64,000 nt of DNA from Thermovibrio sp. (GTDB taxonomy: Bacteria; Aquificota; Aquificia; Desulfurobacteriales; Desulfurobacteriaceae), in assembly GCA_015490195.1 (NCBI GenBank), contig WFYG01000012.1, positions 1 to 64,000 on the forward strand. The letters run 5' to 3'. Both the position numbers and the translations under genes were made by a program. The number at the start of each line of letters is the position of its first letter. The stretch's first letter is position 1. The notes below the pieces were generated by a model, which saw nothing but the letters and a program-made list of their open reading frames with translations, was not told where the DNA came from and did not search any database. Shown piece after piece: positions 17,466 through 25,376 of this stretch.

Positions 17466-18073
17466 TATACCCTGAGAATCTAGAGCTCCTGATAGAGTTC
17501 CTCTCAGAGGTTCCGGGAATAAGTGAAAGAGCTGCTGAGAGAGCGGTTCTCGCACTCTCAAGGCTTCCGGAAGACAAGAAGCAGGTTATTTCAAACGCTT
17601 TAAGGGAGCTTGAGTCCGTTCACCCGTGTAGGGAGTGCGGTCTTCCTGCAACCGGTGAACTCTGCGCCATCTGTTCAGACGGAGAGAGGGAGAGAACTAC
17701 CATCTGCGTTGTTGAACAGCCCAGAGATGCCGTTTCAATAGAGAAATTAGGTGAATATAAAGGGCTCTACCACGTTTTAGGAGGAGTTATTTCACCTTTA
17801 GAGGATATATCACCTGAAGACCTCAACATTGAGAACCTATTTGAAAGGATAAAGAGAGGCGGTGTTAAAGAAGTAATAATCGCCCTCAACCCAACAGTGG
17901 AAGGTGAGGCAACGGCAAAATTCCTGATAGACAGGCTTGAGAACCTTGGAGTTAAAGTTTACAGGATAAGCTACGGAATCCCCTACGGCGGAACGATTGA
18001 CGCATCAGACGAGTTAACTCTCAGGAAAGCCTTTGAGGATAAGAAACTCATAGCTGGAGGAAGAAATGATTGA
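17462..18073 (+). CDS. recR: recombination mediator protein RecR
   Basis: 203 aa with the helix-hairpin-helix VPGISERAAERAVLAL, the C4 zinc finger (CRECGLPATGELCAIC), the Toprim domain (TICVVEQPRDAVSIEKLGEYKGLYHVLGG) and the Walker B-like end GIPYGGTIDASDELTL. Acts with RecF/RecO to load RecA at gaps. Starts with TTG inside the ybaB stop (TTGA overlap), so it depends on translational coupling. Confidence 0.96.
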   Translation: MIYPENLELLIEFLSEVPGISERAAERAVLALSRLPEDKKQVISNALRELESVHPCRECGLPATGELCAICSDGERERTTICVVEQPRDAVSIEKLGEYKGLYHVLGGVISPLEDISPEDLNIENLFERIKRGGVKEVIIALNPTVEGEATAKFLIDRLENLGVKVYRISYGIPYGGTIDASDELTLRKAFEDKKLIAGGRND

Positions 18074-18632
18074 GATTAGGTGGCACGCCCGGGGTGGTCA
18101 GGGTGCCGTTACGGCATCAAAGATTCTGGCCTCTGCCGTTATTGAGGAGGGTAAATACGCCCAGAGCAACCCCGACTACGGAGCTGAGAGGTCGGGAGCT
18201 CCCCTGAGAGCCTACAACAGGGTCTCCGAGAAACCCATAACTCTCCACTGTATGGTTATAAACCCCGATATCGTTATAGTTGTTGACCCAACGCTCCTTA
18301 AAACTGTTCCCTTTTTAGAAGGAACAGACGAAAACGCAATCCTCATCATCAACACAGACAAATCCCCTCAGGAGATAAGGGAAAAGTATGGCATCAAGGG
18401 AAGAAAGATCTACACCGTTGATGCAACGAAAATTGCGATGGAGGAGCTGAAAAGACCCCTCATGAACGTTCCGATGCTGGGAGCTCTCGTAAAAGTTCTG
18501 AACGGCCTTGTAGACATCAAAACCGTTGAAGAGGACATAAAGAGGGCTTTTGGCAAGAAGATTTCAGAGAACGCCCTCAACGCAAACATCAGGGCACTAC
18601 ACAGAGCTTACGAGGAGGTAAGGTCAGAATGA
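18066..18632 (+). CDS. porC: pyruvate:ferredoxin oxidoreductase, gamma subunit
   Basis: 188 aa. WHARGGQGAVTASKILA and NPDYGAERSGAPLRAYNRV are the PorC signatures. It overlaps recR by 8 bases and porD by 4. The four-gene set porC-porD-porA-porB is the archaeal/Aquificales-type heterotetramer; in an autotroph it fixes CO2 onto acetyl-CoA to give pyruvate, using reduced ferredoxin. Confidence 0.93.
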   Translation: MIEIRWHARGGQGAVTASKILASAVIEEGKYAQSNPDYGAERSGAPLRAYNRVSEKPITLHCMVINPDIVIVVDPTLLKTVPFLEGTDENAILIINTDKSPQEIREKYGIKGRKIYTVDATKIAMEELKRPLMNVPMLGALVKVLNGLVDIKTVEEDIKRAFGKKISENALNANIRALHRAYEEVRSE

Positions 18633-18919
18633 AGAGCTGGAAAGATTTACCCATAGGAGCCGTTATACCTGAGCCCGGTTCAAGTGAGAAATACCTCACA
18701 GGAGAATGGAGGGCCTGGAGGCCTGTATTTGAGTCTGACAAGTGCGTCAACTGTATGCTCTGCTGGGTCTTCTGTCCAGATTCCTGCATTTTAGTTAAGG
18801 AAGAGAAGATGGTTGGCGTTGACTACGACCACTGTAAAGGCTGCGGAATCTGCGCCCACGAGTGTCCAACCAACGCCCTTGAGATGAAACCCGAATACCT
18901 GTTCCGGGAGGAGGACTGA
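18629..18919 (+). CDS. porD: pyruvate:ferredoxin oxidoreductase, delta subunit (ferredoxin)
   Basis: 96 aa. A PorD-type N-terminus (PGSSEKYLTGEWRAWRPVF) precedes two [4Fe-4S] motifs, CVNCMLCWVFCP at about 38 and CKGCGICAHECP at about 70. It carries electrons between ferredoxin and the TPP subunit. Two bases separate it from porA. Confidence 0.94.
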   Translation: MKSWKDLPIGAVIPEPGSSEKYLTGEWRAWRPVFESDKCVNCMLCWVFCPDSCILVKEEKMVGVDYDHCKGCGICAHECPTNALEMKPEYLFREED

Positions 18920-18920
18920 A

Positions 18921-20129
18921 ATGAGGCCTGAGCTCATAAAAGAGGTTAAGTACGTTCCCTACTCGGGAAACATGGCCGCCGCCGAGGCCATGAGACAGAT
19001 AAACCCAGATGTTGTTGCGGCATACCCGATCACTCCCCAAACGGAGCTTATGCAGTTCTTTGCAGACTTCGTCGCCAACGGTTTGGTTGATACAGAGTAC
19101 ATTCCCGTTGAGAGTGAGCACTCTGCAATGTCTGCCTGCGTTGGTGCTGCAGCTGCGGGAAGCAGGGCCATGACTGCAACGGCTGGTCCCGGTCTTGCCT
19201 ACATGTGGGAAATCCTCGGCATCGCCTCCGGAATGAGGCTTCCGATCGTTATGACGGTTGTAAACAGGGCACTTTCAGCCCCCATCAACATCCACGGCGA
19301 CCAGTCTGACATGATGGGAGCCAGAGACCAGGGCTGGATTCAGATCTTCTCTGAGAACGCTGAGGAGCAGTACGACAACCTGATTCAGGCTATAAAGATA
19401 GCTGAAGATGAGAGGACAAGGCTCCCCGTTATGGTTGGAATGGACGGCTTTGTCATCTCCCACTCAATTGAGAGGGTAAGGCTCCTTCCAGACAAAGCAG
19501 TGGAGGAGTTTATTGGCGAACCGAAGCTCATGTATCCACTCTTAGACGTTGACAACCCCGTAACCCACGGCCCCGTTGCCATGACAGACTCCTACATGGA
19601 GTTTAAGAGGCAACAGAGAGAGGCCATGATGAACGCCTACAAGGTAATAAGGGAAGTAGGCGAGGCCTTTGAAGAAGCCTTCGGTAGAAAGTATGAGCAC
19701 ATAGAGACCTACAAAACTGAAGATGCCGACTACATCCTCATAATCATCGGCTCAACTGCCGGAACTGCAAAGTTCGTAATAGACAAATTGAGGGATGAAA
19801 AAGGAATTAAAGTAGGTCTCATCAAAATTAGAACCTACAGGCCTTTCCCCTACTACGACGTTATGGACGCAATAGAGGCCTCAAACTGCAAGGCCGTTGG
19901 TGTATTTGACAGAGCTGAAACCTTCGGAGCAGTTGGAGGACCCCTCTACAGCGACGTTGCCACTGCAATGTACTTGAGGAACAAACACTACCCCATTGTC
20001 AGCTTCATCTACGGTTTAGGTGGAAGGGATACAAACGTCTACCACATTGAGGAGGCCGTAGACAAAGTGATGCAGGCTGCTGCAGGGAAAGAGGTTCCCT
20101 TTATCAACTACCTTAACTTAAAAGAGTAA
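18921..20129 (+). CDS. porA: pyruvate:ferredoxin oxidoreductase, alpha subunit
   Basis: 402 aa. Contains NPDVVAAYPITPQTELMQ, ESEHSAMSACVGAAAAGSRAMTATAGPGLAYM, and GVFDRAETFGAVGGPLYSDV. These are the features of pyruvate-specific alpha subunits, including the Thr/Pro region of the substrate pocket. Length is usual. It ends with the ATG-overlapping stop before porB. Confidence 0.94.
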   Translation: MRPELIKEVKYVPYSGNMAAAEAMRQINPDVVAAYPITPQTELMQFFADFVANGLVDTEYIPVESEHSAMSACVGAAAAGSRAMTATAGPGLAYMWEILGIASGMRLPIVMTVVNRALSAPINIHGDQSDMMGARDQGWIQIFSENAEEQYDNLIQAIKIAEDERTRLPVMVGMDGFVISHSIERVRLLPDKAVEEFIGEPKLMYPLLDVDNPVTHGPVAMTDSYMEFKRQQREAMMNAYKVIREVGEAFEEAFGRKYEHIETYKTEDADYILIIIGSTAGTAKFVIDKLRDEKGIKVGLIKIRTYRPFPYYDVMDAIEASNCKAVGVFDRAETFGAVGGPLYSDVATAMYLRNKHYPIVSFIYGLGGRDTNVYHIEEAVDKVMQAAAGKEVPFINYLNLKE

Positions 20130-20140
20130 TGGAGGAAGTA

Positions 20141-21121
20141 ATGGCTGAGATAAAGACGGCTGAAATAAAAGTTCCGCCCCTGAAGAAACTCACGAACTAC
20201 CCCGAAAAGCTTGCTCCTGGCCACAGGCTCTGTGCAGGCTGTGGAGCTTCAATCATCATTAGGCAGATGTACATGGTTGCAAACGCCCTTGGCTACGAGC
20301 TCATAATTGCCAACGCAACGGGCTGTGTTGAGGTCTGTACATCTATCTATCCCTACACCTCTTGGCGTTCCCCGTGGATTCATAACGCCTTTGAGAACGC
20401 TGCTGCCACAATCTCTGGCGTTGAGGCAGCCTACAAAGCCCTAAAAAGGAAGGGTAAACTTCCAACAGATAAGAAGGTTAAGTTCGTAGCCCTTGGAGGA
20501 GATGGCGGAACTTATGACATCGGTTTCCAGTCCCTCTCTGGAGCCCTTGAGAGAGGACATGACTTCATCTACGTCTGCTACGACAACGAAGCCTACATGA
20601 ACACAGGTATTCAGCGTTCCTCTGCAACTCCAAAGTACGCCAACACAACCACCCAGCCTGTAGGTTCTGAGAGCTTGGGTAAGCCACAGCACAAGAAGTG
20701 GATGCCTGAGGTTGCAGCAGCCCACGGAATTCCCTACGTTGCCCAGGTTGCTCCCTCCCACTGGAAAGACTTTATGGAGAAGTTCAAGAAAGCCCTCTTA
20801 ACAGAAGGACCTTCCTACATAAACGCCTTTGCAGTTTGCCCAAGGGGCTGGAGGTCTAAGGAAGAAGAGGGAATTCTGGTTACAAAGATGGCCGTTGAGA
20901 CTAACTACTGGCCTCTCTTTGAAGTTGAGAATGGGAAATGGAGAATAACCCATAGGCCAAAGAATCCAAAGCCTATTGAAGAGTATCTGAGACTTCAGGG
21001 AAGGTTTAAACACTTGTTTAAACCTGGAAATGAGGATAAAATCAAAGAGCTGCAGGAAGAGGTTAACAGGCGCTGGGATTGGCTCAACAAGATGGAGGAA
21101 ATTTCTAACAGGGAAGAGTGA
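20141..21121 (+). CDS. porB: pyruvate:ferredoxin oxidoreductase, beta (TPP) subunit
   Basis: Thiamine diphosphate subunit, about 326 aa. Shows HRLCAGCGASIIIRQ, NATGCVEVCTSIYPYTSW, the TPP/Mg2+ motif GGDGGTYDIGFQSLSGA followed by YDNEAYMNTGIQRS, and the far cysteine in AVCPRGW. The ATG at 20141 follows GGAGG by 5 bases; the earlier in-frame ATG at 20129 overlaps that ribosome site and the porA stop, so I chose 20141. Confidence 0.93.
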   Translation: MAEIKTAEIKVPPLKKLTNYPEKLAPGHRLCAGCGASIIIRQMYMVANALGYELIIANATGCVEVCTSIYPYTSWRSPWIHNAFENAAATISGVEAAYKALKRKGKLPTDKKVKFVALGGDGGTYDIGFQSLSGALERGHDFIYVCYDNEAYMNTGIQRSSATPKYANTTTQPVGSESLGKPQHKKWMPEVAAAHGIPYVAQVAPSHWKDFMEKFKKALLTEGPSYINAFAVCPRGWRSKEEEGILVTKMAVETNYWPLFEVENGKWRITHRPKNPKPIEEYLRLQGRFKHLFKPGNEDKIKELQEEVNRRWDWLNKMEEISNREE

Positions 21122-21594
21122 TGCTGAGTTTGAGGCCTGAAGAGGATGAAAAGCTACGGGAACTTCTTACAGAGCTTAACAGAGAGAGTAAGTCTAAAAT
21201 TGTTCTGCTTATAGATAAAGCAGGTCAGCTTATAAGCCGGAGCGAGTCTCCGGCTTTTTCTTCTGACGACATAACTTTTGCTTCTCTTACTGCAGGGAAT
21301 GTTGCAGCTTCCGAGGCTCTCTCTAAGCTCTTAGGTGATAAGAACCTGAACCATATGTTCACCGAAACGGAGGACGAAGGTATTTATATGATACTTATTG
21401 ATGATAAGTATATACTTGTTTCAATATTTGATAAGAACGCTTCAAACCTGGGTATAGTTAGAGTAAAGATTAAAAAGTATTACGGAAAGTTAGTCGAACT
21501 ACTCAGGCAGATTGAAGAGAGAATAGAGAGTGAATCCTCTGTAACTGAACAGATAGATGTTGAGGACATTGACTTAGATACCCTTTTTGAGTAG
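21121..21594 (+). CDS. MglB-like roadblock/LC7 protein
   Basis: About 157 aa. Roadblock/LC7 fold: an N-terminal helix, then KIVLLIDKAGQLISRSESP, DITFASLTAGNVAASEALSKLLG, IYMILIDDKYILVSIFDKNASNLGIVRVKIKKY. MglB proteins are the GTPase-activating partners of MglA, which sits 8 bases downstream. The C-terminal acidic tail (about 135-157) is of the type known to vary in MglB. Start is the ATG at 21121, overlapping the porB stop; a GTG three bases earlier is also possible. Confidence 0.83.
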   Translation: MLSLRPEEDEKLRELLTELNRESKSKIVLLIDKAGQLISRSESPAFSSDDITFASLTAGNVAASEALSKLLGDKNLNHMFTETEDEGIYMILIDDKYILVSIFDKNASNLGIVRVKIKKYYGKLVELLRQIEERIESESSVTEQIDVEDIDLDTLFE

Positions 21595-21602
21595 GGGAAT
21601 AG

Positions 21603-22184
21603 ATGCCGTTTATTAACTTTGCTACTAAAGAGATAAACTGTAAGATTGTTTACTACGGTCCTGGTCTTTCAGGTAAGACTACAAATATTAAGTGGATCTA
21701 CGACCACATAAAGCCGGAAAACAAGGGTGAAATGATAACCCTTGCCACCGAGACTGAGAGGACGCTTTTCTTTGACTTTGTTCCTATAGAGGTTTCAAAC
21801 GTTAAGGGATTTAAGGTCAGGTTTCATCTCTACACAACTCCAGGTCAGATTATCTACCAGGCCAGCCGTAAGTTAATACTGAAAGGCGTTGACGGAGTTG
21901 TTTTTGTGGCCGACTCTCAGGAGGAGAGGCACGATGCAAACCTGGACACCCTTGACGATATGCTGGAAAACCTGAAGGAGTACGACATAGACATTGAAGA
22001 CCTTCCCCTTGTATTCCAGTACAACAAAAGAGATCTTCCAAACGTTTTGCCTGTTGAAGTTTTAAGAAGAGACTTAAACAGATGGAACAGGCCAGACTTT
22101 GAAGCTGTTGCGACTAAAGGAATAGGTGTTCTTGAGACATTTAAAGAAATATCCCGACAGGTTCTCCAGAAACTTAAGAAGTGA
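21603..22184 (+). CDS. mglA: MglA-like small Ras-type GTPase
   Basis: 193 aa. P-loop YYGPGLSGKTTNIKWIYDH with the MglA-type GKTTN, the switch II region LYTTPGQIIYQASRKLILKG, and QYNKRDLP in place of NKxD. MglA marks the leading cell pole and controls polarity or type IV pilus motility in Myxococcus and Thermus. Here it forms a pair with an MglB-like gene and is co-transcribed with PFOR genes. The two pilin-like genes at 43009-44225 offer a plausible output. Confidence 0.88.
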   Translation: MPFINFATKEINCKIVYYGPGLSGKTTNIKWIYDHIKPENKGEMITLATETERTLFFDFVPIEVSNVKGFKVRFHLYTTPGQIIYQASRKLILKGVDGVVFVADSQEERHDANLDTLDDMLENLKEYDIDIEDLPLVFQYNKRDLPNVLPVEVLRRDLNRWNRPDFEAVATKGIGVLETFKEISRQVLQKLKK

Positions 22185-23119
22185 GAGAGTTAGTTTTAGA
22201 AGTTCTAAATTCTCCTTTAGAGGAGTTCTACCAGTTTCTCTGCAAGGCTAATGAGATAAAGCTAAGACGCTTTGGAAATTTTGTGGAGACCTGTGCCATT
22301 TTGAACGCTAAAAGCGGCAGCTGTCCGTCAGACTGTAAGTTCTGTGCCCAGTCTTCCCGTTTTAAGCTCAACGTAAAGACCTATCCGCTCCTTTCGGAAG
22401 AGGAACTCCTAAAGAAAGCCCTCTCTGCTTTTGAGCTTGGAATAGACCGTTTCAGCTTTGTAACAAGCGGCGTTTCACCTACAAAGGAGGATTTAAAGGT
22501 CATAGGGAAAGTTATTAAAAGAATAAAATCTGAAAGGCCAGGCTGTAAAGTCTGTGCCTCTTTAGGGCAGATGGGGAAAGAGGAGCTCTCCTTCTTAAAG
22601 AGCTGCGGTTTAGACAGATATCACCACAACCTTGAAACATCCCGCGAGTTCTACCCTAAAATTTCAACGGTTCAGAGGTGGGAAGACCGATACAGAACGG
22701 TTTTAACTGCAAAAGAGGTTGGCCTCTCAACCTGCTGCGGCGGGATATTTGGACTTGGCGAGTCTGACGAGGATGTTGTCTCTCTCATAGAGAGTTTAAG
22801 GGAGCTCTCTGTAGACTCAATCCCTGTAAATTTCCTCCATCCCATTAAGGGAACGCCATTAGAAAGTGCAAACTACCTTACGCCTCTGAAGTGCTTGAGG
22901 ATTCTAACTGCCATAAGGCTTTCAATTCCTGAAGCCGAAATAAGGGTCTGCGGTGGAAGGGAGAGGAACCTGAGGGAGCTCCAGCCCCTTGCCCTTTTTC
23001 CCGCCAACGCCCTTATGGTGGGTAACTACCTGACAACTAAGGGTAGAGGGCTTTCAGACGACTACCGCATGATAAGCGACCTGGGGTTTAAAGCAAATCT
23101 CAAACTTCCACACAGTTAA
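22181..23119 (+). CDS. bioB: biotin synthase (radical SAM)
   Basis: 312 aa. Radical SAM motif CPSDCKFC within AKSGSCPSDCKFCAQSS, then KVCASLGQM, RYHHNLETS, NFLHPIKGTPLE and GGRERNLRELQ, all typical. It inserts sulfur into dethiobiotin, using SAM and two Fe-S clusters. GTG start inside the mglA stop (GTGA). Last gene of the ybaB-bioB run; tRNA-Pro follows 29 bases later. Confidence 0.95.
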   Translation: MRELVLEVLNSPLEEFYQFLCKANEIKLRRFGNFVETCAILNAKSGSCPSDCKFCAQSSRFKLNVKTYPLLSEEELLKKALSAFELGIDRFSFVTSGVSPTKEDLKVIGKVIKRIKSERPGCKVCASLGQMGKEELSFLKSCGLDRYHHNLETSREFYPKISTVQRWEDRYRTVLTAKEVGLSTCCGGIFGLGESDEDVVSLIESLRELSVDSIPVNFLHPIKGTPLESANYLTPLKCLRILTAIRLSIPEAEIRVCGGRERNLRELQPLALFPANALMVGNYLTTKGRGLSDDYRMISDLGFKANLKLPHS

Positions 23120-23148
23120 AATTTGTTCTATATTACACTCTGTAGATT

Positions 23149-23226
23149 CGGGGCGTGGCGCAGCCTGGTTAGCGCGCTTGGTTCGGGACCAAGAGGTCGG
23201 GGGTTCAAATCCCCCCGCCCCGACCA
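23149..23226 (+). tRNA. tRNA-Pro (anticodon CGG)
   Basis: Full cloverleaf: acceptor CGGGGCG/CGCCCCG with discriminator A and encoded CCA, anticodon stem CTTGG/CCAAG with loop TTCGGGA (anticodon CGG), T loop TTCAAAT. The last 22 bases also encode, on the other strand, the end of the HD-GYP gene. Confidence 0.96.
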
Positions 23227-24773
23227 TTCCTCTCTATAATCCTTCTTATCTCTTCAGCTTTTTCCACGGCAGCTTCTACAACTTCAGGTGAAAACTTCTT
23301 TCCCACTTCCGCTTTCAGGTACTCAAGGACTACCTCTAAAGGTTGCGGTTTCTTGTAAGGTCTCTCGGCTGTCATTGCCTCTATAACGTCTGCAACTGCA
23401 ACAATCTTTGCCAGAAGGGGTATCTGGCTGCACTTCAATCCTTCCGGATAACCGCTTCCATCACACCTTTCGTGGTGGTACAGAACCATTGGGATAATGT
23501 CTGCAAAAGCCTTTACCGGTTTTAAAATCCTGTAACCCCAGATTGGATGTTCCTTTATCTCTTCGTACTCTTCCGATGTTAGCTTTTCTGGTTTGTTGAT
23601 TATCTCTGGAGGGATTCCAAGCTTGCCTATATCGTGGAGGAGAGCTCCCAGCCTTAACTTCTCAAGCAACTCCTCGGGAAGGTCTAAAGCTTTTCCTATC
23701 TCTACTGAGATTTCGGCAACCTTTTCGCTGTGTCCCCTTGTCCACGACGATGTGGCATCTATAGCGTTAGCTAAAGCTTTTACCGCTCCGAAGAGGAGTT
23801 CCTCTTTTTCCCTCTTCTCTTTTATGACCGTTAGAGCTCCAGATATTATGTTCTTAAGAGTTCTCAAAACAGTTTTGGGCACGTTACCGTCTATAAATAT
23901 AAGTTTCAGTTCAGGGGTTACTGTAAGGAACTTTTCTTTACCACATTCATCTTTTCTGCATAACCTGACATTTTTAAAGCCAAATAGGGCTTTAAGAGGT
24001 GCAACTATTCTCTCAATAAAGTCCTCTTCATTCTTTGAAACAGGTAGTATGTTTAATACTTCCTCTGTAAATAGGAGAAGTTGATAGTCAAGTTTTCTTT
24101 CTCGTTGAAGCTCTTTGTACATTTCAATAACTTTAGAAACAAGATTTTCAAGCTCCGGGCTCCACTTCTCTTCCTCTAGCTCTTCAATGCCTCCTTTTTT
24201 CCAGTTTTCTATTGCGGTAACGATTTTGTTAATAAGTCTATTGGCGTCTTTTATGATTATAAAAATTGTAAATTCCGATAGCAGGAATAGAAGTAGAACG
24301 AAGTAGGTTAGGAGTTTACGCAGGTAACCTATCAGATTGACCAGATTTCTCGTTGAAAAGAGCACTTTAACTTCCACAGGGAGAGTGCCGTTAAGAGTTG
24401 CTTTTACAACATAGTAGCAGGGCTGTAGAAGGTTGTTCTTACATTTTTTTAAGCCTTTAATATTGGTTATATCAATGAGATTGCTGGAAAATTCACGGAT
24501 TCTTACTCCAACTATATCCGGATCTTCCCTGATAGTTTGGTTTATAACAGTATATGCGGCTGTGTAATTGTAGTTTTTAATCAGGGAGTTAATGTAAGAC
24601 GCTAAGAGTTCTGTTTCGGCTCTGGCCTTCCTTTTAAAGTTATTTTCAATACTTTCTTTAATCAGAAAGGAAGCTCCAGAATAGACGGAAAAAAGGGAGA
24701 GTAGAAATACAAAAGCTGTAGAGAGGAATATTTTCCCCAGTAATGATTTAAATCTTACCGTTTTTAATGGCAC
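23205..24773 (-). CDS. membrane-bound HD-GYP cyclic-di-GMP phosphodiesterase
   Basis: About 522 aa. Two membrane helices (about 14-33 and 139-160) enclose a small extracytoplasmic sensor; a cytoplasmic linker and GAF-like part leads to an HD-GYP domain with intact HDIGKLGIP, HHERCDGSGYPEGLK and DVIEAMTAERPYKK. Start choice: GTG at 24773 has GGAG upstream; an in-frame GTG at 24788 lies deeper in the ferritin-like gene. The stop codon lies inside the tRNA-Pro T arm, so the last residues (a Gly-rich tail) are antisense to the tRNA. Confidence 0.85.
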   Translation of the reverse strand: MPLKTVRFKSLLGKIFLSTAFVFLLSLFSVYSGASFLIKESIENNFKRKARAETELLASYINSLIKNYNYTAAYTVINQTIREDPDIVGVRIREFSSNLIDITNIKGLKKCKNNLLQPCYYVVKATLNGTLPVEVKVLFSTRNLVNLIGYLRKLLTYFVLLLFLLSEFTIFIIIKDANRLINKIVTAIENWKKGGIEELEEEKWSPELENLVSKVIEMYKELQRERKLDYQLLLFTEEVLNILPVSKNEEDFIERIVAPLKALFGFKNVRLCRKDECGKEKFLTVTPELKLIFIDGNVPKTVLRTLKNIISGALTVIKEKREKEELLFGAVKALANAIDATSSWTRGHSEKVAEISVEIGKALDLPEELLEKLRLGALLHDIGKLGIPPEIINKPEKLTSEEYEEIKEHPIWGYRILKPVKAFADIIPMVLYHHERCDGSGYPEGLKCSQIPLLAKIVAVADVIEAMTAERPYKKPQPLEVVLEYLKAEVGKKFSPEVVEAAVEKAEEIRRIIERNGRGGGI

Positions 24774-25245
24774 CCAGTATCTCCACAAGTCTTGAACGAT
24801 GAGTCTCTTCTCTCTTTAAGAAAGAGTAGATGTCGTCTTTATATCTCTTTGCTTCGGAGAGCTCCAGTATCTGTGAATAGAGTTTTATCGCTGCGTTTTC
24901 TCCTTCAATGTCTTCCTCTATCAGTTTTTTTATTCCTTTTCCAGTCTGAGGAGGCCATACTGCTATGGTCGGTGTAGCACCCTCTTTTACCAGTATTTCT
25001 GTTAACCTTCTTGCGTGAATTATCTCGTCTCTCATGTTCCTGTCTAACACTTCCTTTACTCTTTTATCGGTAATCAGTCCGCTGTGGTTTATGTACTGAA
25101 CTATTGCTCCGTACTCGTGGGCAATTGCTATGTTGCAGAGTGACACGAAAGCTGGGGTTGCCGCTTGAGCCGGTTTGGAGAAAACAGGAACCACAAAGGG
25201 AACAAGACTTCCAAACACCAGTTTCAGAAAGTTTCTCCGCTTCAA
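24748..25245 (-). CDS. Tat-exported ferritin-like protein
   Basis: About 165 aa. The TTG at 25245, with GGAG upstream, gives MKRRNFLKLVFGSL, a twin-arginine signal (RRNFLK) with a cleavage site near AQAA. An upstream ATG would bury the signal. The mature part is a four-helix ferritin-like domain: HEYGAIVQYINHSG, RDEIIHARRLTEIL, EGENAAIKLYSQI, REETHRSRLVEIL, with paired Glu/His metal ligands as in bacterioferritin or rubrerythrin-like proteins. An export signal on a ferritin-like protein implies a folded, metal-loaded protein in the periplasm; the role may be peroxide or iron handling, not shown. Overlaps the HD-GYP start. Confidence 0.78.
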   Translation of the reverse strand: MKRRNFLKLVFGSLVPFVVPVFSKPAQAATPAFVSLCNIAIAHEYGAIVQYINHSGLITDKRVKEVLDRNMRDEIIHARRLTEILVKEGATPTIAVWPPQTGKGIKKLIEEDIEGENAAIKLYSQILELSEAKRYKDDIYSFLKREETHRSRLVEILGAIKNGKI

Positions 25246-25339
25246 CTGTCTATTCTCCAGTAATAAATAATGAATCGATATTTTTAATTTTATCATTCCT
25301 AACGTGTTTATCGGAACTATAGATTTTTCAAATAGGAGT

Positions 25340-25345
25340 TATAAT
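25340..25345 (+). promoter_or_regulatory. possible -10 box for the acyl-CoA synthetase/OFOR operon
   Basis: TATAAT about 32 bases before the TTG start, in an AT-rich 130-base gap between divergent genes. No convincing -35, so it may need an activator. Confidence 0.4.
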
Positions 25346-25376
25346 ATAAAATGGAACCTGAATATAAGAGGTTGCT

